A stretch of 64,000 nt of DNA from Hoeflea sp. 108. GTDB lineage: Bacteria > Pseudomonadota > Alphaproteobacteria > Rhizobiales > Rhizobiaceae. The position numbers and the translations under genes were made by a program. The stretch is taken from positions 3,474,839 through 3,538,838 of the forward strand of contig NZ_KB890024.1 in the NCBI RefSeq assembly GCF_000372965.1, read 5' to 3'. Under the pieces are notes generated by a model. That model was not told where the DNA came from, did not search any database, and was given only the letters and a program-made list of their open reading frames with translations. Positions within the stretch are counted from its first letter, which is position 1. Each line of letters starts with the position of its first letter. Positions 1-7,278 of the stretch are shown one piece after another.

Positions 1-633
1 GCTCGTTTTCTCAAAATAGCCTGTGGCCGTCGAGTCATCCAACCAGGCCTCGGCGCGACCTGACAGCACCGCAGCGATGCTGTCCTTTGGCTCCGGATAG
101 ATCTGTTTGTTGATCTCCGGCAGGTTGGCGGCCTTGCAGTCGGCCGAGATCCTGTCGGCAGCGATATCGCCGGAAGTGCCGGTCTGAACCGCGACGGCGT
201 GCCCGCAAAGGTCAAGCTTCTTTGTGAACTTGTCCTTGTCCTCCGGCTTCACCGTTGCCACGGAGCCGGTTTCCATGAAGGAGATGAAGTCCACCTGTTT
301 CAAACGCTCAGGCAGCACCGTGAAGGTGGTCCAGGCCATCGTTGCGCGCCCCGATGCGAGAGCCGGAATCTGCGAGGCGAAGGGAATTGTGACGACTTCC
401 AGCTTCACCCCCATCAGGTCGGCTGCGGCCTGAGCCATCTCAATGTCCAGGCCAGCCGGCTTTCCGGAGGCGTCAGTGAACTCGAAGGGGGCGTAGGCGA
501 GGGAACTGGCGATTGTAAGCTTGCCGCTGGTCTTGACGGCATCCGTTACGGGAATGTCCGCAGCAAAGCTGCTGAGGGTCGAAAATGCCGAGAGCGCAAG
601 AACCACGCCACTCGTTGTAAGGCCACGCTTCAT
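1..633 (-). CDS. Amino-acid-type ABC transporter substrate-binding protein (C-terminus outside window)
   Basis: A periplasmic solute receptor of the family 3 (amino acid, SBP_bac_3) type that would feed an ABC importer. The 211 visible residues begin with an N-terminal signal peptide (MKRG..., hydrophobic core, cleavage near SFA-AD at residue 24). The typical lobe start follows: TIASSLAYAPFEF, then GLDIEMAQAAADLMG and later TGTSGDIAADR. The ATG is preceded by a good GGAGG. The gene runs off the left edge, so the stop and any permease or ATPase partners are not visible. It lies downstream of and on the same strand as a LysR gene, with a 148-base gap that holds a perfect palindrome, so LysR control is plausible but inferred. 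The ligand cannot be read from sequence alone. Confidence 0.85.
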   Translation of the reverse strand, partial: MKRGLTTSGVVLALSAFSTLSSFAADIPVTDAVKTSGKLTIASSLAYAPFEFTDASGKPAGLDIEMAQAAADLMGVKLEVVTIPFASQIPALASGRATMAWTTFTVLPERLKQVDFISFMETGSVATVKPEDKDKFTKKLDLCGHAVAVQTGTSGDIAADRISADCKAANLPEINKQIYPEPKDSIAAVLSGRAEAWLDDSTATGYFEKTS

Positions 634-711
634 TGGTTCCTCCCTGTTTGAACCGTGGCCTACGGATAGCAGTCACCTGCATGATTGGTGAAATTGATAA
701 TGCGACATAAG

Positions 712-732
712 ACTATGCATGTCATGCATAGT
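712..732. promoter_or_regulatory. Perfect 10+1+10 palindrome upstream of the substrate-binding protein gene
   Basis: The sequence ACTATGCATG, one T, then CATGCATAGT is a perfect inverted repeat. It lies about 80 bases upstream of the start codon of the substrate-binding protein gene (minus strand) and just after the LysR stop. Position and symmetry suit a regulator operator. The binding protein is unknown; the neighbouring LysR is the obvious candidate, although LysR sites usually have a longer spaced T-N11-A form. Confidence 0.5.
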
Positions 733-781
733 GCCATCGTGAAACAGCCCATGAGGGACCAACGCTTGGCGCACGTCCATG

Positions 782-1765
782 TTAAGGTTGAGGACCGCCG
801 GAGATGTTAAGGCGTCTATACGCCGCTTCTTTCAATGCCCGCTGCACCTCTGTCGTGGCGATGATCAGGCTTCGCAGCCAGGCATGTCCCGCATCGGCCT
901 CCAAACTACGTTCGTAAACCATGGAGACCCGAACGTCCGGAAGAGGGAACGGGGCCGGAACGATCTTGGTCTCGGTTTCTTCGGAGACCGCGAAAATGAA
1001 GTTGTCGCCAAAAACCGTTATGAGAGGCGTGTCCTTGATGATCCAGGGCGCTACGAGATAGTGCGGAATGGTGGCGACAACCTTCCGTTTGAGGCCAAGG
1101 CCTCTCAGAACGATATCTGCAACGCCATCCGCCTTGCCGTCTGCAGAGATCTGAAGATGAGGCGAAGACAAGTAGCGCTCTTGGGTGAAGTCATCCAGCA
1201 GGCCATTTCCTTTCCAGCCGGCACAGACCATCTTGTGCGTCGATAGTTGCACGACCGTAATCTGGTCACTCTTGAGTGAAAAGTTGCCGAGCACCGCGCA
1301 CTCGATTTGCTTGGATTTCAGCAAGTCGAGGACTTCAGCCTCTCTCGTGTGCAAGACGTTGAGCGTTGCATTTGGCGCCTGAGCCGAGAAGTTCTGGATG
1401 AGGCTCGGAAGGATCGTAACGGCCGAGGAATCCGAGAGGCCGATCCTGAAGTTTCTGAATGTGCTCGCAGGCTCGAAATTCAAATGCCTTTCAACGACCT
1501 GACGAATGTCAGCCAGCGAGCGAGTAAGAACCGCAGCCAGTTCTTTCGCCCGAGGCGTCGGCTCCATCACCCCTGAATCGCGAGAAAACAATTCGTCTTT
1601 GAAGATATGCCGCAACCTGGAAAGTGAATGGCTTGTGGCCGACTGCGTCCTGCCAAGGAGTTCCGCCGCCTTTGTGACGCTGCGCTCCTGCATCAATGCG
1701 TCGAACGTACGAAGCAGGTTCAGATCGATTTGATTCAAGGAGAACGCGTGCGGGCTTGGAGGCAT
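782..1765 (-). CDS. LysR family transcriptional regulator
   Basis: A 327-residue cytoplasmic DNA-binding regulator. The N-terminal winged helix-turn-helix covers about residues 12-70. It carries the family pattern LLRTFDALMQERSVTKAAELL followed by SQ/SH recognition-helix residues and a DELF-R-PT-RA tail. The rest is the two-lobed effector-binding domain. The length is normal for the family. There is no strong ribosome-binding site before the ATG, so the exact start is less certain. It is followed on the same strand by a periplasmic substrate-binding gene, which is a plausible regulatory target. The inducer is not predictable. Confidence 0.9.
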   Translation of the reverse strand: MPPSPHAFSLNQIDLNLLRTFDALMQERSVTKAAELLGRTQSATSHSLSRLRHIFKDELFSRDSGVMEPTPRAKELAAVLTRSLADIRQVVERHLNFEPASTFRNFRIGLSDSSAVTILPSLIQNFSAQAPNATLNVLHTREAEVLDLLKSKQIECAVLGNFSLKSDQITVVQLSTHKMVCAGWKGNGLLDDFTQERYLSSPHLQISADGKADGVADIVLRGLGLKRKVVATIPHYLVAPWIIKDTPLITVFGDNFIFAVSEETETKIVPAPFPLPDVRVSMVYERSLEADAGHAWLRSLIIATTEVQRALKEAAYRRLNISGGPQP

Positions 1766-1912
1766 CTGACAACATCACGAATTTCAGCTTTGGCGATTTA
1801 TACATTCATACGAAAAATGTGCGCGACTATCACGATGTCCCTTGAGGACGAGCTCCATGATTAGGAAGCAAGGGTTACCGCAGATTCTAACCGCTAGGCA
1901 CGATGGGCGCGC

Positions 1913-3646
1913 CTACTCCGCCCCGGCGCGCTGGTATTCGACGCTGCGTTCGGTCGCGATGCGATCCTTGAGCACCTCGTTGGAATAGCCGAACTCCAGA
2001 AGCGCCCTGCCGGCCAGCTGCAGGCCGGCCTCTACCGCATCGGGAATGACGAATTCGGCGCCCGCCTCGTAGAGCTGGCGGGCATGGGCGGCGTCCTGGG
2101 CGCGGGCCAGCACGGGCGCATCGCTGCGCATCTGCCTGACCGCATGCACCATGGCGGCGGCATCGGCGGCATTGTCGACGGTGACGATGAACAGGCTGGC
2201 GCCCTCGGCCCCGGCATGGGCGAGGATTTCGGGACGCGCGGCATCGCCCAGATAGATCTTGCGGCCCGCCTTGCGCTCGCGCGCCACGATCTCGGGATTG
2301 CGCTCCAGCGCCACGATGTCGGTTTCCTCGGCATCGAGGATGCGCGCAATCGTGCGACCGACGCGGCCGAAGCCGGCAATGACGACGTGCCCCCGGAGAT
2401 CGGGATAGGTTTCGGGCGCAATGTCCGACGGCCGCCTGGCGTCGATACGGGCCGCGATGCGCCGGCCGATCAGCGCCACCAGCGGCGTGACCAGCATCGA
2501 CAGTCCGGCAATGCCCGTCACCAGCGTCGCCGTCGGCGCGTCGAGCACATTGGCCGCCGCCGCAGTCGTCACCACCACGAAGGCGAATTCGCTCGCCGGC
2601 GCGAGCAAGAAGCCGGTCTCGACCGCCCGCGCCCGCTCCAGCCCGAAGGCGCGGCAGGCGAAGCTGGCGATGGCCGCCTTGACCACAAGCAGCGCCACCA
2701 GCCCTGCCAGCACCGTCGGCAGTTCGCTCCATACGGTGGCAAGGTCGAGGCCGATGCCGACGGTCATGAAGAACAGGCCGAGCAGCAGGCCCTTGAACGG
2801 TTCGAGGTCGACCTCGGCCTGGTGCTTGAACTCGGTCTCGCCGAGCAGAAGACCCGCCATGAACGCGCCCAGCGCCAGCGACAGTCCGGCAGCGGCGGTG
2901 AACACGGCGCCGCCGACGATGACCAGCAGCGTCAGCCCCATAAGGAAATCGCGTCCGCCGGCGCGTGCGGCAAGCCGGAAGGCGTCCTTGAGCACGAAAC
3001 GTCCAAACAAAAGGATGATCGCCACAGCGATGCCGCCCTGGATCAGCGCCTCGAGCAGCGCCGGCAACAGGCTGGCATCCGGCCCCTGCCCGAGAAAGCC
3101 GATGAGGATCAGGATCGGCGCCACCAGCATGTCCTGGAACAGCAGCACGGCGAGTGCTGCCCGCCCCACCGGCCCGGCGACGCGCTTTTCCTCGGTCAGC
3201 GTCTGCATGACGATCGCCGTCGACGACAGCGCCAGCGCCAGGCCGATCGCCAGCGCGACGCGGCCTTCGGCGCCGAACAGGGCGGCAACGGCGGCGATGG
3301 CAGCGACGCTCGCCAGCGCCTGCAGCCCGCCCGCGCCGACAACCATGCGCCTGAGCGACCAGAGCTTCTCGAACGACAGTTCGAGCCCGAGCAGGAACAA
3401 AAGAAACAGCACCCCGAGCTCGGCAAAAGGTTCGGCCGCTTCCGGATCGGCAAAGGTGAAATGGCTGAGCAGCGGCCAGCGTTCCGCCAAGGCCCCCATG
3501 CCGAAGGGCCCGAGCGCCAGGCCGGCCAGCAGGAAGCCGAGCACGCTCGGGATGCGCGCCACCCGCATCAGCGGCACCAGCACGCCGGCGGCGAACAGGA
3601 ACACCAGCGCATCGTTGAGCCAGATGTTGTGAAGGTTCTCGCCCAT
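1913..3646 (-). CDS. CPA2 family monovalent cation:proton antiporter with TrkA-N domain (KefB/YbaL-like)
   Basis: A 577-residue inner-membrane antiporter. Residues 1 to about 400 form the Na_H_exchanger domain with about 12 hydrophobic segments. They include LSSTAIVMQTL and VLLFQDMLVAP, the polar helix motifs typical of Kef-type proteins. From about residue 420 a Rossmann TrkA-N domain begins (VVIAGFGRVGRTIARIL) and carries the nucleotide-binding glycines. The AGGAG ribosome site fixes the ATG. Known relatives export potassium or exchange K+/Na+ for protons under nucleotide or glutathione control. No KefF/KefG ancillary gene sits next to it, so the ion and trigger remain open. It appears monocistronic. 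Confidence 0.9.
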   Translation of the reverse strand: MGENLHNIWLNDALVFLFAAGVLVPLMRVARIPSVLGFLLAGLALGPFGMGALAERWPLLSHFTFADPEAAEPFAELGVLFLLFLLGLELSFEKLWSLRRMVVGAGGLQALASVAAIAAVAALFGAEGRVALAIGLALALSSTAIVMQTLTEEKRVAGPVGRAALAVLLFQDMLVAPILILIGFLGQGPDASLLPALLEALIQGGIAVAIILLFGRFVLKDAFRLAARAGGRDFLMGLTLLVIVGGAVFTAAAGLSLALGAFMAGLLLGETEFKHQAEVDLEPFKGLLLGLFFMTVGIGLDLATVWSELPTVLAGLVALLVVKAAIASFACRAFGLERARAVETGFLLAPASEFAFVVVTTAAAANVLDAPTATLVTGIAGLSMLVTPLVALIGRRIAARIDARRPSDIAPETYPDLRGHVVIAGFGRVGRTIARILDAEETDIVALERNPEIVARERKAGRKIYLGDAARPEILAHAGAEGASLFIVTVDNAADAAAMVHAVRQMRSDAPVLARAQDAAHARQLYEAGAEFVIPDAVEAGLQLAGRALLEFGYSNEVLKDRIATERSVEYQRAGAE

Positions 3647-3850
3647 GGCGGCTCCTGGCAGGTGGCCCGTTCGTCGATGCCGACTCGAAGATCGGCACGT
3701 CAGCCATTTATGCCCGCCGCATCGGCCGATGCGAAGAAAGAATATGGCGGCCAGTGCCTTAGCCGCGCATCCGGAATCAGTTTCTGCGACAGGGCGTCGG
3801 GCAGTTGCCGGTCCGGAGCCCCCGGCCGCTACCTGTGTCGCATCGGCGCT

Positions 3851-4381
3851 CTAGAGCAGCTTGTACATGACAGTCGTTGCGTCGAGACGGTCGCTGCCGA
3901 AGGGATCGCGCGCATAGGCGGGGATCACGCCGGCGGTGACATAGCCCAGCGACGTGTACAGCGGCTCGGCGCTGTCGCCGGTCCGCGTGTCCAATGTCAT
4001 CAGGCGGCGGCCCAGCCTGCGGGCATGCGCCTCGATCTCCACCATCAGCCTGTTGGCAATGCCCTGACGGCGGAAGTCGGGATGCACCATCAGCTTGTTG
4101 ATGTCGACCCGATGCATCTGGTTGGGCATCGTGTCGTAGCCGAGCTGCACCGTGCCGGCGATGCGGCCATCTTGCCTTGCCACCAGCATGATGCGCGTTT
4201 CTTCACCGACACCCGGCAGCACCTTGTCGGTCCAGAAGCTCTCGGCGTCGGCCAATGAATAAGGCAGCACGAAGCCGATGCTCGCGCCTGCATGCACGCA
4301 GGCATGCAGGAGTTGGCCCAGTTCGGCCAGATTGGCCTCGATGTCGCTGGCCCCGAACACGGAAATCTCGAATTCGCTCAT
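3851..4381 (-). CDS. GNAT family N-acetyltransferase
   Basis: A 176-residue acetyl-CoA-dependent N-acyltransferase. The acetyl-CoA loop (motif A) is seen as VHPDFRRQGIANRLM, with the R-R-Q-G-I-A turn, about residues 107-122. A later motif B (EPLYTSLGYVTAG) ends the fold. It follows the XRE-cupin gene with a 6-base gap, so the two are almost certainly co-transcribed and the GNAT enzyme is probably controlled by that regulator. The substrate (polyamine, amino acid, antibiotic or protein) cannot be inferred. Confidence 0.88.
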   Translation of the reverse strand: MSEFEISVFGASDIEANLAELGQLLHACVHAGASIGFVLPYSLADAESFWTDKVLPGVGEETRIMLVARQDGRIAGTVQLGYDTMPNQMHRVDINKLMVHPDFRRQGIANRLMVEIEAHARRLGRRLMTLDTRTGDSAEPLYTSLGYVTAGVIPAYARDPFGSDRLDATTVMYKLL

Positions 4382-4387
4382 GACGTC

Positions 4388-4951
4388 TCACACGATGAAT
4401 AGCATGTATGTCGCGCCCTGCCCCGCGGGCGTGGCAAAGGCGCTCGGTCCGAACAGCTGGTAGCGCAGGCAGTCGCCCGGCTTCAGCTCATGCGCGCGAC
4501 CATCGACGGTGACCGAGAGCTGCCCATCCAGAAGCAGCAGATGATGCTCGAGCCCCTGATGCGGCGGCGCCTCGTAGGAAATATCAGTGCCGGCATCCAT
4601 CTCGCATTCCAGCACCTCGCCGGCCAGCATCTGTGCCGGCGGCGACACCTGCCGGCGACGAAACCCGATCTCGGGATCGCTCCACACCGGTTGCACCTGC
4701 CTGGACATCACCGGCTGAAACGTCCCCTCGACCATGTGCATCAGCCGGGACATTGTCAGCCCATAGGCAGCGCAAAGTCTGCCGAGCACGCTTGCCGTCG
4801 GGCTGACCTCGGCATTTTCCAGCCGCGACAGCGTCGCCCGGCTGACCCCGCTGCGCTTCGCCAACTCGTCCAGCGACCAGTCGCGCTCGGCCCTGAGCGT
4901 CCGCAGCCGCTGCGCGATCCTGATATCCATGCCATCGTCGATCTCATCCAT
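4388..4951 (-). CDS. XRE family regulator with C-terminal cupin domain
   Basis: A 187-residue DNA-binding regulator. Residues about 12-66 form an XRE helix-turn-helix (LDELAKRSGVSRATLSRLEN). Residues about 105-185 form a small cupin barrel (HHLLLLDGQLSVTVDGRAHELKPGD) that usually senses a small ligand. This HTH-cupin layout is common in regulators of amino-acid or polyamine genes (PuuR/SutR-like). It is the first gene of a two-gene unit with a GNAT acetyltransferase. The ATG sits directly against a predicted promoter and operator, so the mRNA may be leaderless. A second in-frame ATG seven codons on is an alternative start. Confidence 0.92.
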   Translation of the reverse strand: MDEIDDGMDIRIAQRLRTLRAERDWSLDELAKRSGVSRATLSRLENAEVSPTASVLGRLCAAYGLTMSRLMHMVEGTFQPVMSRQVQPVWSDPEIGFRRRQVSPPAQMLAGEVLECEMDAGTDISYEAPPHQGLEHHLLLLDGQLSVTVDGRAHELKPGDCLRYQLFGPSAFATPAGQGATYMLFIV

Positions 4952-4987
4952 ATGAGAGAAATATTCTCAAATATGAGAATGAGTCAA
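4951..4987 (-). promoter_or_regulatory. Promoter with embedded inverted-repeat operator for the XRE-cupin gene
   Basis: Read on the minus strand there is a -35 TTGACT (4982-4987), a 17-base spacer and a -10 ATATTT (4959-4964). The spacer and -10 contain the perfect repeat ATTCTCA-N4-TGAGAAT (4963-4980), and a further half site TGAGA lies at 4953-4957. The spacing between elements matches sigma-70 and the repeat would block polymerase, as expected for self-repression. The predicted transcript start falls at or next to the start codon. Confidence 0.6.
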
Positions 4988-5067
4988 GCCGGTCCACGAA
5001 CAGCCCCATGTGACGGCGGCGCGTGGCGAGGCGACAGTGCAGGAATTCGGCGCGCTGCGGTCGGCCG

Positions 5068-5721
5068 TCAGGCGACGAAGGCATAGACCCTGGCTGGCGC
5101 CGCAGCGCTGCCGACATCGGCGACCGCATATTCGGCCACCGGATCGAGCCGCGCCAAGGGCAGGAACTCGCGGCCGGGATCGCCGACCAGTACCTCGATG
5201 CCGGCAGTCCGGCACCGGTCGAGGAACACAGCCACCCGCTCGGCGATTTCCCGCGCGTAAAACAGGTCGCCGACCAGCACGAGGTCGACCTCGGGCGGCG
5301 CGCCACCGACCAGGTCGTCGCCGCACGGCATGACCGTCACGCCGTTCAGCCCGGCGTTGAGACCAATGGCGGCGATCCCGTTCGGATCGATCTCGGCCGA
5401 CATCACGCTGGCCGCCCCGGCCTTGGCCGCGGCAATGCCGACCAGCCCCGAGCCGGCGCCAAGGTCGAGCACGCGTCGCCCTCGCACCGCCTCCGGCAGG
5501 GCAAGCACATGATGCGCCAGCGCCAGACCGCCGGCCCAGCGATAGGCCCAGTAAGGCGGTGGACCATCGTCGTCGCCTGCCAGCCGGCGCAGGCCGCTGC
5601 CCGGATGAGCGGTGTAGAGCGATATGCCGGCAATCGACGGCACCGGCAACACCACGAGGTTTTCCCGGATGAACGCCTCCGCATCCGCAAACGCGTCGCG
5701 ACTGGTCTTGTGAAAATTCAA
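5068..5721 (-). CDS. Class I SAM-dependent methyltransferase, ETF-beta lysine methyltransferase-like
   Basis: A 217-residue SAM methyltransferase of the family 16 type. Motif I is VLDLGAGSGLVGIAAAKAG (about residues 86-104), the acidic residue follows in SAEIDPN, and the family 16 post-motif II is seen as VGDLFY (D-L-F-Y). The N-terminal PPYWAYRWAGGLALA resembles METTL20-type enzymes, which methylate lysines of the electron transfer flavoprotein beta subunit in alphaproteobacteria. The start appears to be TTG, because an in-frame stop lies a short way upstream and no ATG or GTG is available. The substrate assignment is by resemblance only; some annotations call such proteins L11 (PrmA-like) methyltransferases. 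Confidence 0.75.
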   Translation of the reverse strand: MNFHKTSRDAFADAEAFIRENLVVLPVPSIAGISLYTAHPGSGLRRLAGDDDGPPPYWAYRWAGGLALAHHVLALPEAVRGRRVLDLGAGSGLVGIAAAKAGAASVMSAEIDPNGIAAIGLNAGLNGVTVMPCGDDLVGGAPPEVDLVLVGDLFYAREIAERVAVFLDRCRTAGIEVLVGDPGREFLPLARLDPVAEYAVADVGSAAAPARVYAFVA

Positions 5722-5833
5722 ATCCGGATCCCGAACAGCCTGCCCGAGGTCACGCTAGCGCGAGCGCGGAGCCGGAATCAAGAACGGGCGGAAGCCATGT
5801 GGCATGGCAAGAGCTCCCGCCCGAACCGGCATG

Positions 5834-6127
5834 TCAGACCATCTTGTCGATGATCTTGCGCATGTCGGCGGCGTCGAAGGCCTTCAGCGTCTGGGTCTTG
5901 ATGTTGCCGAGCGCCGACACCGAGAGACTGAGCGCGGTCGCGGTCGCGTCGTCGGGCGCCTCGAGAAGAACGATGACGTCATATTTGCCGAGCGTCCACA
6001 GCAGCGTATGCACCTTGGCGCCGCTCTTTTCGGCCATCGCCCTGAATGCGTCGGCGCGCTTGGGCGAGTCCCGCACCGTGCGTGCGCCCTGATCGGTGAA
6101 ATTGGTAAGAAAGACGTAATATGCCAT
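5834..6127 (-). CDS. GYD domain-containing protein
   Basis: A 97-residue soluble ferredoxin-like-fold protein. It begins MAYYVFLTNFTDQGART and contains WTLGKYDVIVLLEAPDD, the Gly-Lys-Tyr-Asp version of the signature that names the GYD family. The start is fixed by a strong AAGGAGG seven bases before the ATG. The family occurs widely in rhizobia as a lone gene. Its role is not known to me; small dimeric alpha-beta barrels of this kind often bind small molecules. It shows no operon partner. Confidence 0.85.
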   Translation of the reverse strand: MAYYVFLTNFTDQGARTVRDSPKRADAFRAMAEKSGAKVHTLLWTLGKYDVIVLLEAPDDATATALSLSVSALGNIKTQTLKAFDAADMRKIIDKMV

Positions 6128-6358
6128 TTCATCCTCCTTGGTTGCGGAGGCGTGCGGGCGCATCGGCGCAGCCGCCGTTTCTCCCGGAGCGCACCCTATC
6201 ACCACAGGCAATGGCAGGATGTAGCCGGAAAGGCCCGCTGGCCTAGCCTTTAGGAGCTAGGACAGGCCACGGCGGCCCAGGGATCCGTTGAGCAAAGGCT
6301 GTCGCGCTCCTAGATTGAGCCGCCGATTCTGTGGCGTGCCGTAACCTTGTGAGCTCCC

Positions 6359-7252
6359 ATGCCGATCCACGAACTTGCCGCCCTCGGAGCCGCGACCTGC
6401 TGGTCGGTGACGGGACTGATCTCGGCCGGCCCTGCCGGCCATCTCGGTGCGCTCGCCTTCAATCGCTTCCGCCAGATCTTCGTCACCTGCCTGCTGGCCG
6501 CCTATGTGCTCGCCACCGGCGCCTGGCAACAGCTTGACGCCGCCAATGTCGCGCCGCTGCTGGTCTCCGGCCTTGTCGGCATCTTCGTCGGCGACACGCT
6601 GCTCTTTGCCACCCTCAACCGCGTCGGCCCGCGCCGCTCCGGCATCCTGTTTGCGCTGAATGCGCCCATCGCCGCCCTGCTCGGCTGGCTGGCGCTCGGC
6701 GAGGACCTGTCGACCAACGCGGTAGCAGGCATTGCTTTGACAGTTGCCGGCGTCGTGCTCGCCATCGTTTTCGGCAAGCGCCGCGACCAGCTGCATGCCT
6801 GGGAGAAGGTCAAGGGGCCATTGTGGATCGGCGTGGCGCTCGGCCTCGGCGCCGCCACCGGCCAGGCCGTGGGATCGATCATCGCCCGCCCGGTCATGGC
6901 CACCGGCATCGACCCCTTCCTCGCCTCCATGCTGCGCGTCGGCATCGCCGCCGTCTGCCTGACAGTGCTGATCCAGCTGCCGATCCCAGCGGTCAAGCCC
7001 AAGGGGCCGCTGACCTTCAAGGTTGCGGCCCTCACCGCGCTGACAGGCTTCATCGCGCTCGGCATCGGCATGACGCTGCTGCTCTTTGCGCTTTCGGGCG
7101 GCAAGGTCGGCATCGTCTCGACGCTGTCGGCGACCTCGCCTGTCATCATCCTGCCGATGCTGTGGGCAAGAACCGGCGAGCGTCCCGCCAACGGCGCCTG
7201 GGCGGGAGCGGCGCTGGTCGTCGCCGGCATGGGCCTGATCTTCCTGCGCTGA
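6359..7252 (+). CDS. DMT superfamily (EamA) permease
   Basis: A 297-residue inner-membrane protein with about ten hydrophobic helices arranged as two EamA repeats (about residues 3-135 and 150-295). The first repeat ends GWLALGEDLSTNAVAGIALTV, the usual helix-4/5 motif with its E-D pair. Such proteins export amino acids, nucleobases or other metabolites; the substrate is not predictable. It is transcribed alone, convergent with the autotransporter gene, with only 26 bases between the two stops. Confidence 0.88.
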   Translation: MPIHELAALGAATCWSVTGLISAGPAGHLGALAFNRFRQIFVTCLLAAYVLATGAWQQLDAANVAPLLVSGLVGIFVGDTLLFATLNRVGPRRSGILFALNAPIAALLGWLALGEDLSTNAVAGIALTVAGVVLAIVFGKRRDQLHAWEKVKGPLWIGVALGLGAATGQAVGSIIARPVMATGIDPFLASMLRVGIAAVCLTVLIQLPIPAVKPKGPLTFKVAALTALTGFIALGIGMTLLLFALSGGKVGIVSTLSATSPVIILPMLWARTGERPANGAWAGAALVVAGMGLIFLR

Positions 7253-7278
7253 ACGACGCCGGCAGGCGCCGTCGGCGG

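Noticed and set aside
1887..3707. A 606-codon minus-strand frame overlapping the antiporter
   Set aside because: Arg/Ala/Gly-rich translation in a shifted frame; the antiporter frame has all the expected motifs.
2084..4258. A 724-codon plus-strand open frame opposite the antiporter and GNAT genes
   Set aside because: It is rich in His, Arg, Gln and Gly with no domain, and is the antisense of two clear genes in high-GC DNA.
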